From contig JAOYTL010000001.1 of assembly GCA_025846845.1 (NCBI GenBank), positions 620,001 to 684,000 on the forward strand: a stretch of DNA of 64,000 nt, written 5' to 3'. The DNA comes from Alloboseaceae bacterium BT-24-1 (GTDB taxonomy: Bacteria; Pseudomonadota; Alphaproteobacteria; Rhizobiales; Beijerinckiaceae). This document shows positions 54,533 through 63,156 of this stretch, piece by piece. The notes beneath the pieces were generated by a model. The model did no database searches, was not told where the DNA came from, and saw nothing but the letters and a program-made list of their open reading frames with translations. Position 1 is the first letter of the stretch. Every line of letters starts with the position of its first letter. The translations under genes and the position numbers were made by a program.

Positions 54533-55702
54533 ATGCGCACCCAGGTCGTGATCGTCGGAGCGGGGCCGTCGGGCCTGCTGCTCGGCCAGTTGCTGAGCCG
54601 CCAGGGCATCGACAACGTCATCCTCGAGCGCAAGAGCGCCGATTATGTGCTCTCGCGCATCCGGGCCGGCGTCCTCGAACAGGGCACGGTCGATCTGCTG
54701 CATGAAGCCGGCGTCGGCCAGCGCCTCGCCGAAGAAGGCCTGCCGCATGACGGCTTCTCGCTCGCCTTCGAAGGGCGCCTGCAGCGCGTCGACCTCAAGG
54801 GCCTGACCGGCCAGCAGGTGACGGTCTACGGCCAGACCGAGGTGACGCAGGACCTGATGGAGGCAAGGCAGGCCGCCGGCACGACCAGCTTCTACGAGGC
54901 CGAGGATGTCCAGCTGCACGATTTCGATAGCGCCTCGCCGCGCGTCAGCTTCACCTTCGAGGGCAAGCGACGCGAGATCGCCTGCGACTTCATCGCCGGC
55001 TGCGACGGCTTCCACGGCATCTGCCGCGCCTCGGTGCCATCAGGCGCGATCGAGACGTTCGAGCGCGTCTACCCCTTCGGCTGGCTCGGCCTGCTGGTCG
55101 ACCAGCCACCGGCGGCGCATGAGCTGGTCTATGCCAGCTCGCCCTTCGGCTTCGCGCTGTGCTCGATGCGCTCGCAGACACGCAGCCGATACTATGTCCA
55201 GGTGCCGCTCGACGAGACCGTCGAGGCCTGGTCGGATCAGCGCTTCTTCGACGAGTTGCGCCGGCGCGTGCCGGAGGAAGTCGCGGCGGCGGTGATGCCG
55301 GGGCCGTCGCTGGAGAAGAGCATCGCGCCGCTGCGCAGCTTCGTCGCCGAGCCGCTGCGCTTCGGCCGCCTCTTCCTCGCCGGCGATGCCGGCCACATCG
55401 TGCCGCCGACCGGTGCCAAGGGGCTGAACCTCGCCGCCAGCGACGTGCACTACCTGTTCGAGGCGCTGCGCGAACATTATGCCGAGCGCTCGAATGCCGG
55501 GCTCGACGCCTATTCCGGCCGGGCGCTGGCGCGGGTCTGGAAGGCGGTGCGCTTCTCCTGGTCGATGACCAATCTGCTCCACCTCTTCCCGGAGGTGAGC
55601 GCCTTCGACCGGCGCATCCGGCGCGCCGAATTCGACTACCTGACGCAGTCGCAGGCCGCGCTCACCAGTGTCGCCGAAAACTATGTCGGCCTGCCCTATT
55701 GA
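54533..55702 (+). CDS. pobA: 4-hydroxybenzoate 3-monooxygenase
   Basis: 389 aa flavin monooxygenase that converts 4-hydroxybenzoate to protocatechuate with NAD(P)H. The ATG at 54533 follows GGGAGAACGCC. Motifs are MRTQVVIVGAGPSGLLLGQL (FAD dinucleotide fold), RIRAGVLEQGTVDLL, CDFIAGCDGFHGICRAS (the DG motif) and LFLAGDAGHIVPPTGAKGLN (the GD motif). Length and N-terminus agree with PobA. Protocatechuate ring-cleavage genes are not in the window. Confidence 0.96.
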   Translation: MRTQVVIVGAGPSGLLLGQLLSRQGIDNVILERKSADYVLSRIRAGVLEQGTVDLLHEAGVGQRLAEEGLPHDGFSLAFEGRLQRVDLKGLTGQQVTVYGQTEVTQDLMEARQAAGTTSFYEAEDVQLHDFDSASPRVSFTFEGKRREIACDFIAGCDGFHGICRASVPSGAIETFERVYPFGWLGLLVDQPPAAHELVYASSPFGFALCSMRSQTRSRYYVQVPLDETVEAWSDQRFFDELRRRVPEEVAAAVMPGPSLEKSIAPLRSFVAEPLRFGRLFLAGDAGHIVPPTGAKGLNLAASDVHYLFEALREHYAERSNAGLDAYSGRALARVWKAVRFSWSMTNLLHLFPEVSAFDRRIRRAEFDYLTQSQAALTSVAENYVGLPY

Positions 55703-55729
55703 GGCCGGGCAGGCCGCCGTGCCCTACCC

Positions 55730-56149
55730 TCATCGTGGCGGCAGCTTCTCATGTTTCGGAATGTCCGGAGGCACATGGTCCCAGGGCTGGGCGACCGAAT
55801 GCCAGAACACCATCTCCGGCTTGTAGCGACCGGGCTCGTCGAGGCTGCCGGCGCGCACGATGAACAGGTCGGGAATGTCGGGAAACGTCAGGTAGACCGG
55901 TGAGCCGCAGGTCGGGCAGAAGGCGCAGCGCTTGACCGTGCCGCCCTCGCCGACCACGTCCCAGGTCGCCGCCACGCCCGCGACGCTGACCGGCGCGCCG
56001 ACGAAGCTCAGATAGGAAGCGTGCCCGGTGCCGCTCTGGTGCTGGCACTGGCGGCATTGGCAGTCATTGCTCTCGACCGGTTCGGCCGCGATCTCATAGC
56101 GGATCGCGCGGCAGGCGCAGCCGCCGGTATAGGCATGGCTCATCATCAT
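55730..56149 (-). CDS. GFA family (CENP-V/GFA domain) protein
   Basis: 139 aa. Zinc-ligand cysteines are visible in TGGCACRAIRYEI, SNDCQCRQCQHQSGTGHASY and CAFCPTCGSPVYLTF. It ends a three-gene unit with an SRPBCC protein and an ArsR repressor, a frequent association. It is only distantly similar to the GFA-family gene in the nuo operon. Enzymatic activity is unknown. Confidence 0.88.
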   Translation of the reverse strand: MMMSHAYTGGCACRAIRYEIAAEPVESNDCQCRQCQHQSGTGHASYLSFVGAPVSVAGVAATWDVVGEGGTVKRCAFCPTCGSPVYLTFPDIPDLFIVRAGSLDEPGRYKPEMVFWHSVAQPWDHVPPDIPKHEKLPPR

Positions 56150-56188
56150 GTCCTCGACAGATCAGGGGGAGACGGCAGTCCCGCGATG

Positions 56189-56653
56189 TCAGGCCGGCTC
56201 GCCGGCGACATCGCCGAGGCGCGGCAGAATGGTCTTCCAGCCGCGGCCCATATTCGTGAACGCAACCTCATTGCGCGGCAGCTCGAAGCCGGAATGGACG
56301 AGGCGCACGCGCGTGCCGCTGCCCGCCCTGGACAACGTCCAGGTGACGACGGTGTCGAGCCGGGAGCCGTAGCCGGCATTGCCGTCGTCGCCGCCTTTCC
56401 AGGAATAGGCCAGGCATTCGTTCGGGATCACCTCCAGCACCTGGCAGCGGATCGTGCCGTCCCAGGCGCCGGCCGGCGTCGTCTTGAAAGTGAAACGCGT
56501 GCCCTCGACCGGAGCGAAGCCCGAGGGCTCCATGATCCAGCGGGCGATCAGGGCGCTGGAGGTCAGGGCCTTCCAGATCGTCTCCGGCGCATGCGGGAGG
56601 ACTTCATCGACGACGATCTCCTGGGTGGCAGGCTGCAGGTCGAGAGCGGTCAT
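56189..56653 (-). CDS. SRPBCC (AHSA1-like) domain protein
   Basis: 154 aa. The START-like fold is recognised from VVDEVLPHAPETIWKALTSS, ALIARWIMEPSGFAPVEGTR and the final GWKTILPRLGDV. Its ATG overlaps the ArsR stop by 4 nt (ATGA). Proteins of this kind bind hydrophobic ligands and are often encoded directly after ArsR-type repressors; the ligand is unknown. Confidence 0.88.
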   Translation of the reverse strand: MTALDLQPATQEIVVDEVLPHAPETIWKALTSSALIARWIMEPSGFAPVEGTRFTFKTTPAGAWDGTIRCQVLEVIPNECLAYSWKGGDDGNAGYGSRLDTVVTWTLSRAGSGTRVRLVHSGFELPRNEVAFTNMGRGWKTILPRLGDVAGEPA

Positions 56654-56979
56654 GGATCGATCTCCTTGAGAAGGGTGCGGAGGTTGGCGAAGCGTTCGCG
56701 CCAGAAGACGCCGTAATGGCCGATCCAATCGACGAGCGGCGCCAGCCCCTCGGGCTCGGCGCGATAGAAGACGTTGCGGCCGTCCGGTCGCTCGACGACC
56801 AGGCCGGCCTGCTTCAACGATTTAAGGTGCTGGGAGATGGCGCCCTGCGTCACGCCGCTGCCGCGGGTCAGCTCCGCGACCGTGATCTCGTCGCAAGCTG
56901 AAATCCGTTCGAACACGGCCCGCCGCGTCGGATCGGCGAGTGCGCGCATGACAGTGGAGACGGGAGTAGCCTGGATCAT
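56650..56979 (-). CDS. ArsR family transcriptional repressor
   Basis: 109 aa winged-helix repressor. STVMRALADPTRRAVFERIS and TVAELTRGSGVTQGAISQHL, LKSLKQAGLVVERPDGRNVF are the family core. The metal-binding ELCVCDL motif is absent (ACDEITVAEL instead), so it is probably not a metal sensor. It heads the unit with SRPBCC and GFA genes. An inverted repeat directly upstream (56985-57010) is its likely operator. Confidence 0.92.
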   Translation of the reverse strand: MIQATPVSTVMRALADPTRRAVFERISACDEITVAELTRGSGVTQGAISQHLKSLKQAGLVVERPDGRNVFYRAEPEGLAPLVDWIGHYGVFWRERFANLRTLLKEIDP

Positions 56980-56984
56980 GGGAA

Positions 56985-57010
56985 AATCAATTAGCAGTCA
57001 CTAATTGATT
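56985..57010. promoter_or_regulatory. probable ArsR operator
   Basis: AATCAATTAG-CAGTCA-CTAATTGATT, perfect 10-nt arms with a 6-nt spacer, ending 6 nt before the arsR-type start codon. Further AT-rich TTAGTCAACGCTAA sequence follows. The region is far more AT-rich than its surroundings and would overlap the promoter, as expected for autoregulation. Confidence 0.75.
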
Positions 57011-57033
57011 AGTCAACGCTAATTTATTGAACA

Positions 57034-57065
57034 TGCGAACGCCCGCTCGATGGCGGGCGTTCGCA
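57034..57065 (-). terminator. strong hairpin after the type I secretion operon, possible terminator
   Basis: TGCGAACGCCCGC / GCGGGCGTTCGCA, a perfect 13-bp stem with a 6-nt loop. It lies 77 nt past the stop of the HlyD-like gene and upstream of the ArsR unit on the same strand. The T-content after the stem is modest (GTTCAATAAATT), so termination is likely but not certain. Confidence 0.6.
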
Positions 57066-57141
57066 CGCTGGCTCTCAGTCGATCCGGTTCGTCAGTGCCG
57101 CGCGGCGTGCGGCCATAGAGGCGAGCGAGCCCTTTCCAGGC

Positions 57142-58569
57142 TCACTCCTCCCTGAAGCTGGAGCGCATCGAATCCGTCAGCGGCTGCATCAGATAGGCGA
57201 TCGCGGTCCGCTCGCCGGTCGGCACATAGACCTCGGCCGGCATGCCCGGCCTGAGCTTGGCCCTGATCTTAGGAGGAAAGCCCGAGGCCGAGACGCTGAC
57301 GCGCAGTTCGTAGACCATCTGCTGCAGGACCTCGTCGCGCAGCGCATCGGCCGCGATCGACTTCACCTCGCCGACAGTGAAGGGCGTCGCGCGGCCCTTG
57401 AAGGACGGCAGGCGCACTTCCGCGGCCATGCCCGGGCGCAGATTGTTCACATCCATCGGCGAAACCTTGGCCGTGACGATCAGCTCGTCGTCCTGCGGCA
57501 CGATCTCCATCAGGGTCTCACCCGGCTTGACCACAGCCCCGACCGTATGGACCTTCGACGCCACGACCCGCCCGGCACGCGGCGCGCGAACTTCCGCGCG
57601 CGCCAACACATCCTCGGCGATGCGCAGCTTTTCGCGGGCGTCAGCGAGCTTGACCCGACATTCGGCGAGCTTCGTCGAGGCCTCCTCCACGGCACGAAGG
57701 CCGATCTGACCCATCTGAAGCCGGATTTCGTCAGTGGCGACGGACAAGCGCAGCAAATCCGCTTCGAGCGAGCCAGTGCGACCCTGGAGCTCGGTGAGCG
57801 ATCGCTTCAGCGGGTTGATCCGCGTCGCAGCGACATAACCCTTGTCGGCCAGAGGCCGCAGATTGGTGAGCTCGTCATTGATGCTGGCAGCCTGTCCGAC
57901 GGTCGAGTCGCGCTGCGCCTCGGTCGACTGGTACTGCCTCTCCGACTGCGTCAGCCGCTCCTTCAGGATCGAGACTTCGAGCTTCTGGGCGGATTGGCGT
58001 TCCTTGAACAGGCGCTCCTGATCGATCGTGATCCGGCGCGCTTCCTTGATGTCGGTGGCCTCGGCCAGCTCGCTCGGGAAGGTGATGCGATCGAGCCGAT
58101 CGATCTCGGCGGTGAGACGCGCTTCCTCGCCCAGAGCCTGCATCACGCCGAGCCGCGCGACACTGCGCTGCGCCGCAGCGTGCGTGGCATCCAGGCGCAC
58201 CAGGATCTCGCCGGCCTTGACCTCGGCGCCATCGCGGACCGCGATCGATTCGACTAGGCCACCCTCGAGATGCTGGACCGCCTTGCGATCACTTTCGACG
58301 ACCACGCTGCCATGCGCCACCACGGCGCTGTCGAGGCGCGCGAGGGCCGACCAGAGGCCACCGGCGCCCAGCGCGATCGCGACCACGACGTAGCCTTTAC
58401 GAACCGGGCTGCGCCAATCGCCGCTGCCCTCGACAGGCGCACGGGCCCGCTCGAGCCACTGCTTTGCAAGCGCGGGCACAGCTTCGAAACGGCGGCGCCA
58501 TTCTGGCCAGGCCAGGGACGGCATCATCTGCGTCAGGACGGATTTCATCTGTCTCAAGAAAGATCTCAT
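57142..58569 (-). CDS. type I secretion periplasmic adaptor (HlyD/PrtE/PrsE family)
   Basis: 475 aa from the ATG at 58569, which overlaps the ATPase stop (ATGA); an in-frame GTG at 58581 is possible. A single N-terminal membrane helix (GYVVVAIALGAGGLWSALAR) is followed by the biotinyl-lipoyl half (VVESDRKAVQHLEGGLVESI, VRDGAEVKAGEILVRLDATH), a long coiled-coil hairpin (about residues 130-330) and the family C-terminus (LRPGMPAEVYVPTGERTAIA). It bridges the inner-membrane ABC transporter to a TolC-type outer-membrane channel, which is not in this window. Confidence 0.94.
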   Translation of the reverse strand: MRSFLRQMKSVLTQMMPSLAWPEWRRRFEAVPALAKQWLERARAPVEGSGDWRSPVRKGYVVVAIALGAGGLWSALARLDSAVVAHGSVVVESDRKAVQHLEGGLVESIAVRDGAEVKAGEILVRLDATHAAAQRSVARLGVMQALGEEARLTAEIDRLDRITFPSELAEATDIKEARRITIDQERLFKERQSAQKLEVSILKERLTQSERQYQSTEAQRDSTVGQAASINDELTNLRPLADKGYVAATRINPLKRSLTELQGRTGSLEADLLRLSVATDEIRLQMGQIGLRAVEEASTKLAECRVKLADAREKLRIAEDVLARAEVRAPRAGRVVASKVHTVGAVVKPGETLMEIVPQDDELIVTAKVSPMDVNNLRPGMAAEVRLPSFKGRATPFTVGEVKSIAADALRDEVLQQMVYELRVSVSASGFPPKIRAKLRPGMPAEVYVPTGERTAIAYLMQPLTDSMRSSFREE

Positions 58570-60305
58570 CGACGCGCCCACCTCGCCGCCGAAAGCGGCT
58601 CCACCTGCCCTGTCTGACCACGTTGTGGCGGCTGGGTGCGCGCGCCACCGCCCGGCTGCAGCAGCACCGGCAGAATCTCGTCGCGGAGGCCGACCCTGAC
58701 GGCCTGGCCCTTCTGCATGAGGATGATCTTGTCGACCTGCGACAAGAGCTGCGGGCGATGGGTGATCACCACGACGATCGCACCGGCGGCACGCAGGCTC
58801 GTCAGAGCCCGCCCCAGCGCGGCATCGCCGTCCATGTCGAGATTGGCGTTCGGCTCGTCGAGCACCACCAGTGCCGGCTGGCCGCAGAGTGCCCGCGCCA
58901 GCCCGATCCGCTGCCGCTGCCCACCGGACAGGATCGCCCCGCCCTCCCCGATCTGGGTTGCATAGCCATCCGAAAAGCCCTGGATCAGTTCATGCGCCGA
59001 GGCCGCGGATGCGGCAGCGACGGCGATTTCGTCCGTGGCGGCAGGATCGAAGCGGACGATGTTGTCGCGCACGCTTCCTGCGAAGAGTTCCACATCCTGC
59101 GGCAGATAGCCGAGGACACCGCCGCGTTGTTCATCGGAGAAGTGGCGGATGTCGTTGCCGTCGAGCCGAACGACGCCCTGAACAGGCTGCCAGACACCGA
59201 CCAAAGCCCGGGCCAGCGTGGATTTTCCAGAACCGGTGAGACCGACGACGGCCGCGATCTCGCCCGGCTCCACCTCGAACGAGACATTATGCAGCAGCAG
59301 CGCGTTCCCGCTCGGGGCACGCACGCTCAGGCCTTCGACCCGCAACGAACCTGCCGGATGCGGCAAGGTCATGGGCTTGGCACCATCCGACGGCGCCTTC
59401 AATGTCGTCCCCAGCCGCTGAAAAGCGCTGCGGGCCGAGACGAAGCTTTTCCATTGGCTGACGGCGCCCTCGATCGGAGCGAGCGCCCGGCCCATGATCA
59501 GGGATGCGGCGAACATCGCGCCAGCCGCCATGCTCTGGTTGATCGCGAGATAGGCGCCCACGCCCAGAACCGCGCTTTGCAGTGCCAGGCGCAACAGCTT
59601 CGTCACCGCCAGCAGGGTTCCGCCCCGATCGGCGGCAATCGTGTGAAATGCGAGCGCCTGCCCACGCTGGCGTTGCCATTCGCCACGGATCGCCTGGCTC
59701 ATGCCGAGTGCCTTGATGACCTCGGCATTTCGAAGGGAAGCCGTCAGGCGGTCACTCGCCCCATGCCCAAGCTCCGCGGCCTGGATCAAAGAGCCCTTGG
59801 TGATACGCTCGTTCAACAGCGCGACGCCCAGGATCGCAAGCGCTCCGAGCGTAGCGACGAGGCCGATCGCCGGGTGGAGAATAAAGCAGAGACCGAGATA
59901 GATCGGAATCCAGGGCGCATCCATGAGCGCCGGCACGAGGCTGCCGGAGAGCGTCGCCCGCAAGGTTTCGACGTCGCGAATGGGCAGGGTCGGCGAGCCC
60001 TTCGCATCGAGCGCGCCACGAAAGGAGGCTTCGAAAGCCGGCTCGGACAGCGCCCGATCGACACACAGGCCAAGCTGGACGAGCGCGCGGCTACGGAAAT
60101 GCTCGAGCGCGGCATAGGCGGCGAACAGAGCGAGCACGATCAGAGACAGCATGAGGAGCGTGGTGCCGTTCCGGCTCGTCAGCACCCGGTCGTAAATCTG
60201 CATCGTGTAGAGGGGGGAGACGAAGACGAAAAGATTGAGCACGAAGGAAAGCCCGAAGAGCGAAGCAAATGCGGGCGTCAGCTTGCGGACCGTTTGCGAG
60301 AGCAT
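58566..60305 (-). CDS. type I secretion ABC transporter permease/ATPase (PrtD/PrsD family)
   Basis: 579 aa half-transporter. N-terminal membrane domain with FVFVSPLYTMQIYDRVLTSR (typical of PrtD-like proteins). Nucleotide-binding domain with Walker A VVGLTGSGKSTLARALVGVW, LGYLPQDVELFAGSVRDNIV (Q-loop region), signature ILSGGQRQRIGLARALCG and Walker B LVVLDEPNANLD. There is no C39 peptidase domain, so substrates should carry uncleaved C-terminal signals. It is followed by the adaptor gene and preceded by the beta-helix gene, its likely substrate. Confidence 0.95.
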   Translation of the reverse strand: MLSQTVRKLTPAFASLFGLSFVLNLFVFVSPLYTMQIYDRVLTSRNGTTLLMLSLIVLALFAAYAALEHFRSRALVQLGLCVDRALSEPAFEASFRGALDAKGSPTLPIRDVETLRATLSGSLVPALMDAPWIPIYLGLCFILHPAIGLVATLGALAILGVALLNERITKGSLIQAAELGHGASDRLTASLRNAEVIKALGMSQAIRGEWQRQRGQALAFHTIAADRGGTLLAVTKLLRLALQSAVLGVGAYLAINQSMAAGAMFAASLIMGRALAPIEGAVSQWKSFVSARSAFQRLGTTLKAPSDGAKPMTLPHPAGSLRVEGLSVRAPSGNALLLHNVSFEVEPGEIAAVVGLTGSGKSTLARALVGVWQPVQGVVRLDGNDIRHFSDEQRGGVLGYLPQDVELFAGSVRDNIVRFDPAATDEIAVAAASAASAHELIQGFSDGYATQIGEGGAILSGGQRQRIGLARALCGQPALVVLDEPNANLDMDGDAALGRALTSLRAAGAIVVVITHRPQLLSQVDKIILMQKGQAVRVGLRDEILPVLLQPGGGARTQPPQRGQTGQVEPLSAARWARR

Positions 60306-60413
60306 TCGTCGGTTTCCCTGGCGCGATCATGGGCGCAAAAGAGTAAAGCCGACCCGCCGCCGCCGATCGGACGGCGACAATTCGTGGCGAGCCGGAAGTT
60401 CTTTGAAGCTTCT

Positions 60414-60442
60414 CGACCCGGCTCCGTCGCGGAGCCGGGTCG
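60414..60442 (-). terminator. hairpin between the beta-helix gene and the secretion genes
   Basis: CGACCCGGCTCCG / CGGAGCCGGGTCG, a perfect 13-bp stem with a 3-nt loop, 17 nt past the beta-helix gene stop. On the minus strand it is followed by AGAAGCTTC and not by a clear T-run. It may partly terminate or protect the upstream mRNA so that substrate is made in excess over transporter. Confidence 0.55.
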
Positions 60443-60459
60443 TCGCGGGCGGGAGCCGC

Positions 60460-62874
60460 TTACCAGTGCCAGTGACTGGCGTGGTTCAGGGCGTGATTGT
60501 CGCCATCATCGTCATTCTGCCGGAAATCCTGCAGCCAGTTGCGGCCACCGGCACGCTCGCCGCCGTCATCGCGGCTTGTCGAGCTCTGCTGGAACCAGTT
60601 GCGGCCACCACCGTCATCGTCGCCGCGTTGGACCCAGTTGTCCTGGAACCAGCCACGCCCACCGCCGAAACCGCCCCAGCCATGGTGCCCACCCCAACCC
60701 GACAATCCTCCCGAATTTTCCGGGGTGTCCGGCACTGTCACCTCGGGGATCGTGATCACGTCCGGGGGATTTGTGATCGGCGTCTCGACTTGCGGTGCTT
60801 CAGGCTCGGCGATGATCGGCGGAATCTCCGTTCCCGGTAGCGAGCCGCCATTGCTCGGGGCCTCCGGTTCTGCCGTCACCGGCGGATTTTCCGTTACCGG
60901 CAATGTGCCGCCGTTGGTCGGGGCCTCCGGCTCAGCTGTCACGGGCGGGATTTCCGCAGTTGGCGGCTCTGGCGTCACCGGTGGGGTGCCGCCGCCGCTC
61001 GGAGGCGTCACAGGCACATCGACATCGGGCGCCGTTGCGGCGCCCGTAGCACCGATGGAACCGAATGGCACCGAGTCGATACCATGCGCCAACGCCGCCG
61101 ATCCGGGCTTGAAGCTGTAGTCCCCGGCCCCGGCGTTGACGAAGCCGCCGTCGCTCGTCATGACGCTGCCCGCATCGCCGCCGCGCTGCTGGAAGCCCGC
61201 CAGCGAGAGATCGGCGACCCACAGCTCGCCGCCATCGGGATTGTAGTAGACATTGTCGTGGATCAGGCGCGGATCGGTCTGATCGGTATCGATCGAGTTG
61301 CTTCCATCCCCCGAGACCTCGATGAAGTTCTGGTAGGTCTGGTTTCCCGAGATCGGATGATCATCGGCAACGATCGTCGAAATGCCATACTTGCCGTTGT
61401 CCAGCAGCGTATTGTCGTGGATCTGGTTGTTCGATCCGCCGTGGATGAGAATGCCGCTGAACGTCGTACCCTGGACGAAGTTGCCGTAGATCTGGGCGTT
61501 GCTCGCCATGTTGTCGAGATAGATGCCGGAACTCCAGTTCTCGGCGAAGCCGCCGTCCTTCGTGTTCAGGCCGCCGGTGTCGACAATATGGTTATAGCGA
61601 ATGATGTCGCCTTCCGCCCCGGGATCATCGGCCGAGAACAGGTAGATGGCGCCGACATCCGGCGTCTGCTGCCCGGAATGGCGGATATCGTTGTACTCGA
61701 TGATGTTACCGCCCGATGGATTGCCCGGATCGTAGTTGATCTCGGCGATGCCGAAGCGCGGCACATTGGTGATCGTGTTGTGGTCGATCTGATTGCGCGC
61801 CGACTCCTCCATGGAGATCGAGCCATGCTGAACGAAGACCTCGTTCGAGCGATCGATGACATTGTTTGAGATCTGATTGCCGCTCGTTCCCGGCGTCAGC
61901 GCGATGGCGCTCGACCAGATGTGCTCGAACCTGTTGCCAGAGATCAGGTTCCCGCTGCTGTCACCATGCAAGACGACGCCGACGCCGACATTGATGAAGT
62001 GGTTGCCTTCCACCTTCAGCCCGGTGGCGTCGTGCGCTTCGATCGCCGCAGTCTCGGGATCCCCCGCCTTAGCGGCCGTGTCCGTGAATGTGAGGTCTTT
62101 GAAGGTCACGTCCTTCGCGCCGTCGACGACGAACAAGCTGTGGTCGTCGGAAACGACACCGCCTTCGCCAGTGAAGCCCTCGGGCGCCTTGAACCGGATG
62201 GTCTGCGTCGCGCTGTCGTAGGACCATTCACCGACGTCATCCGGTGTGCCCTCTGAAATGTAGAAGCGGCTTGCGGGGCCAAGGTCGTAATTGGCCTCCG
62301 ATGTGAAGGTGATCACATTGCCTTCGATCGAGGCGATCGTCAGCTTGTCATTGGCATAACCGTTCTCGGCGAAGACCGAGATCGTCTGGCCGACCTTGGG
62401 CTCATGACCAGCAGGGAAGTCCGACGGATCGAATGCCATCGACTTCTGGGGGTCGTATCCGCTCGGCAGCTCTTTCGCCCAGAGCCAGCCACCCCGGATC
62501 GGATCGTCCGGATCGACATCGGGAAAACGGCTTTCCGTCTGCTTCACCCCATTGACGGTGAACTGCTCGACCTGGTCCGCGGCGACATGCGCCGTCCAGA
62601 TGCCGTCGGCACCCTTCGTCCAGCCGGTCACCGGGGTGCCGCCGCTGATCACGACCTTTTCCCCGGGCATCGCCACGAAGGACGAGCCTGAATCGGCGGC
62701 TGTGAGCTGAAGCGGGCCCTTCACATAGTGGGTACCTCCACCGAGGTAGACTGTATCGGCACCAGCGCTCTGGTGCATTGCCTCGAGGGCCCTCTCCAGG
62801 GTTTTGAAAGATGACGATGCATCAAGCCCTGTATTGTTATCGTTTCCAGTTGGCGAGACGTAAATTATGGCCAT
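60460..62874 (-). CDS. right-handed parallel beta-helix protein, probable type I secretion substrate
   Basis: 804 aa from the ATG at 62874 (MAIIYVSPTGNDNNTGLDAS); no classical signal peptide. The N-terminus resembles the opening of polysaccharide lyase/epimerase-type beta-helix proteins. Residues about 265-560 contain repeated coils such as NHFINVGVGVVLHGDSSGNL, ISGNRFEHIWSSAIAL and NQIHDNTLLDNGKYGIS. Residues 616-721 form a Pro/Glu/Thr linker with repeated PVTAEPEAP(T/S)NGG units. The last 83 residues are Gly/Asp/Trp/Gln-rich with GWFQDNW, NWFQQ and NWLQDF. Typical RTX nonapeptides are missing. It lies next to the T1SS genes. The substrate is probably a polysaccharide (inference). Confidence 0.8.
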   Translation of the reverse strand: MAIIYVSPTGNDNNTGLDASSSFKTLERALEAMHQSAGADTVYLGGGTHYVKGPLQLTAADSGSSFVAMPGEKVVISGGTPVTGWTKGADGIWTAHVAADQVEQFTVNGVKQTESRFPDVDPDDPIRGGWLWAKELPSGYDPQKSMAFDPSDFPAGHEPKVGQTISVFAENGYANDKLTIASIEGNVITFTSEANYDLGPASRFYISEGTPDDVGEWSYDSATQTIRFKAPEGFTGEGGVVSDDHSLFVVDGAKDVTFKDLTFTDTAAKAGDPETAAIEAHDATGLKVEGNHFINVGVGVVLHGDSSGNLISGNRFEHIWSSAIALTPGTSGNQISNNVIDRSNEVFVQHGSISMEESARNQIDHNTITNVPRFGIAEINYDPGNPSGGNIIEYNDIRHSGQQTPDVGAIYLFSADDPGAEGDIIRYNHIVDTGGLNTKDGGFAENWSSGIYLDNMASNAQIYGNFVQGTTFSGILIHGGSNNQIHDNTLLDNGKYGISTIVADDHPISGNQTYQNFIEVSGDGSNSIDTDQTDPRLIHDNVYYNPDGGELWVADLSLAGFQQRGGDAGSVMTSDGGFVNAGAGDYSFKPGSAALAHGIDSVPFGSIGATGAATAPDVDVPVTPPSGGGTPPVTPEPPTAEIPPVTAEPEAPTNGGTLPVTENPPVTAEPEAPSNGGSLPGTEIPPIIAEPEAPQVETPITNPPDVITIPEVTVPDTPENSGGLSGWGGHHGWGGFGGGRGWFQDNWVQRGDDDGGGRNWFQQSSTSRDDGGERAGGRNWLQDFRQNDDDGDNHALNHASHWHW

Positions 62875-63156
62875 AAAGGGGCTCCTTTTTTGGCTGGAAC
62901 ACACTAAGTGATCGCTGCCTAGATACCCTTGAGGCCTGATTCGGTTCTACCCGCCGAAACGAATCCATACTCGGACGGATTAGTTCATTCGGACTAATCG
63001 TCTTGTTTTGGTACAATATATCAATGGATTATTTGGTAACCCAGCGTTGTCGACCCTGTTGATGGAACGGCGCTGCGGGCCCCGAATCATCGGTTGGCCT
63101 CGTGGGCGGAGCCCTCAAATGGCCTTAATCTCGAAACCAGAAGGCGAAATCGCTGC
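62875..63156. promoter_or_regulatory. upstream region of the beta-helix gene with an inverted repeat
   Basis: About 280 nt without a gene. It is relatively AT-rich near 62990-63040. An inverted repeat GATTAGT-TCATTCGG-ACTAATC (62978-62999), about 105 nt upstream of the beta-helix start, is a possible regulator site. No promoter elements were assigned. Confidence 0.4.
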
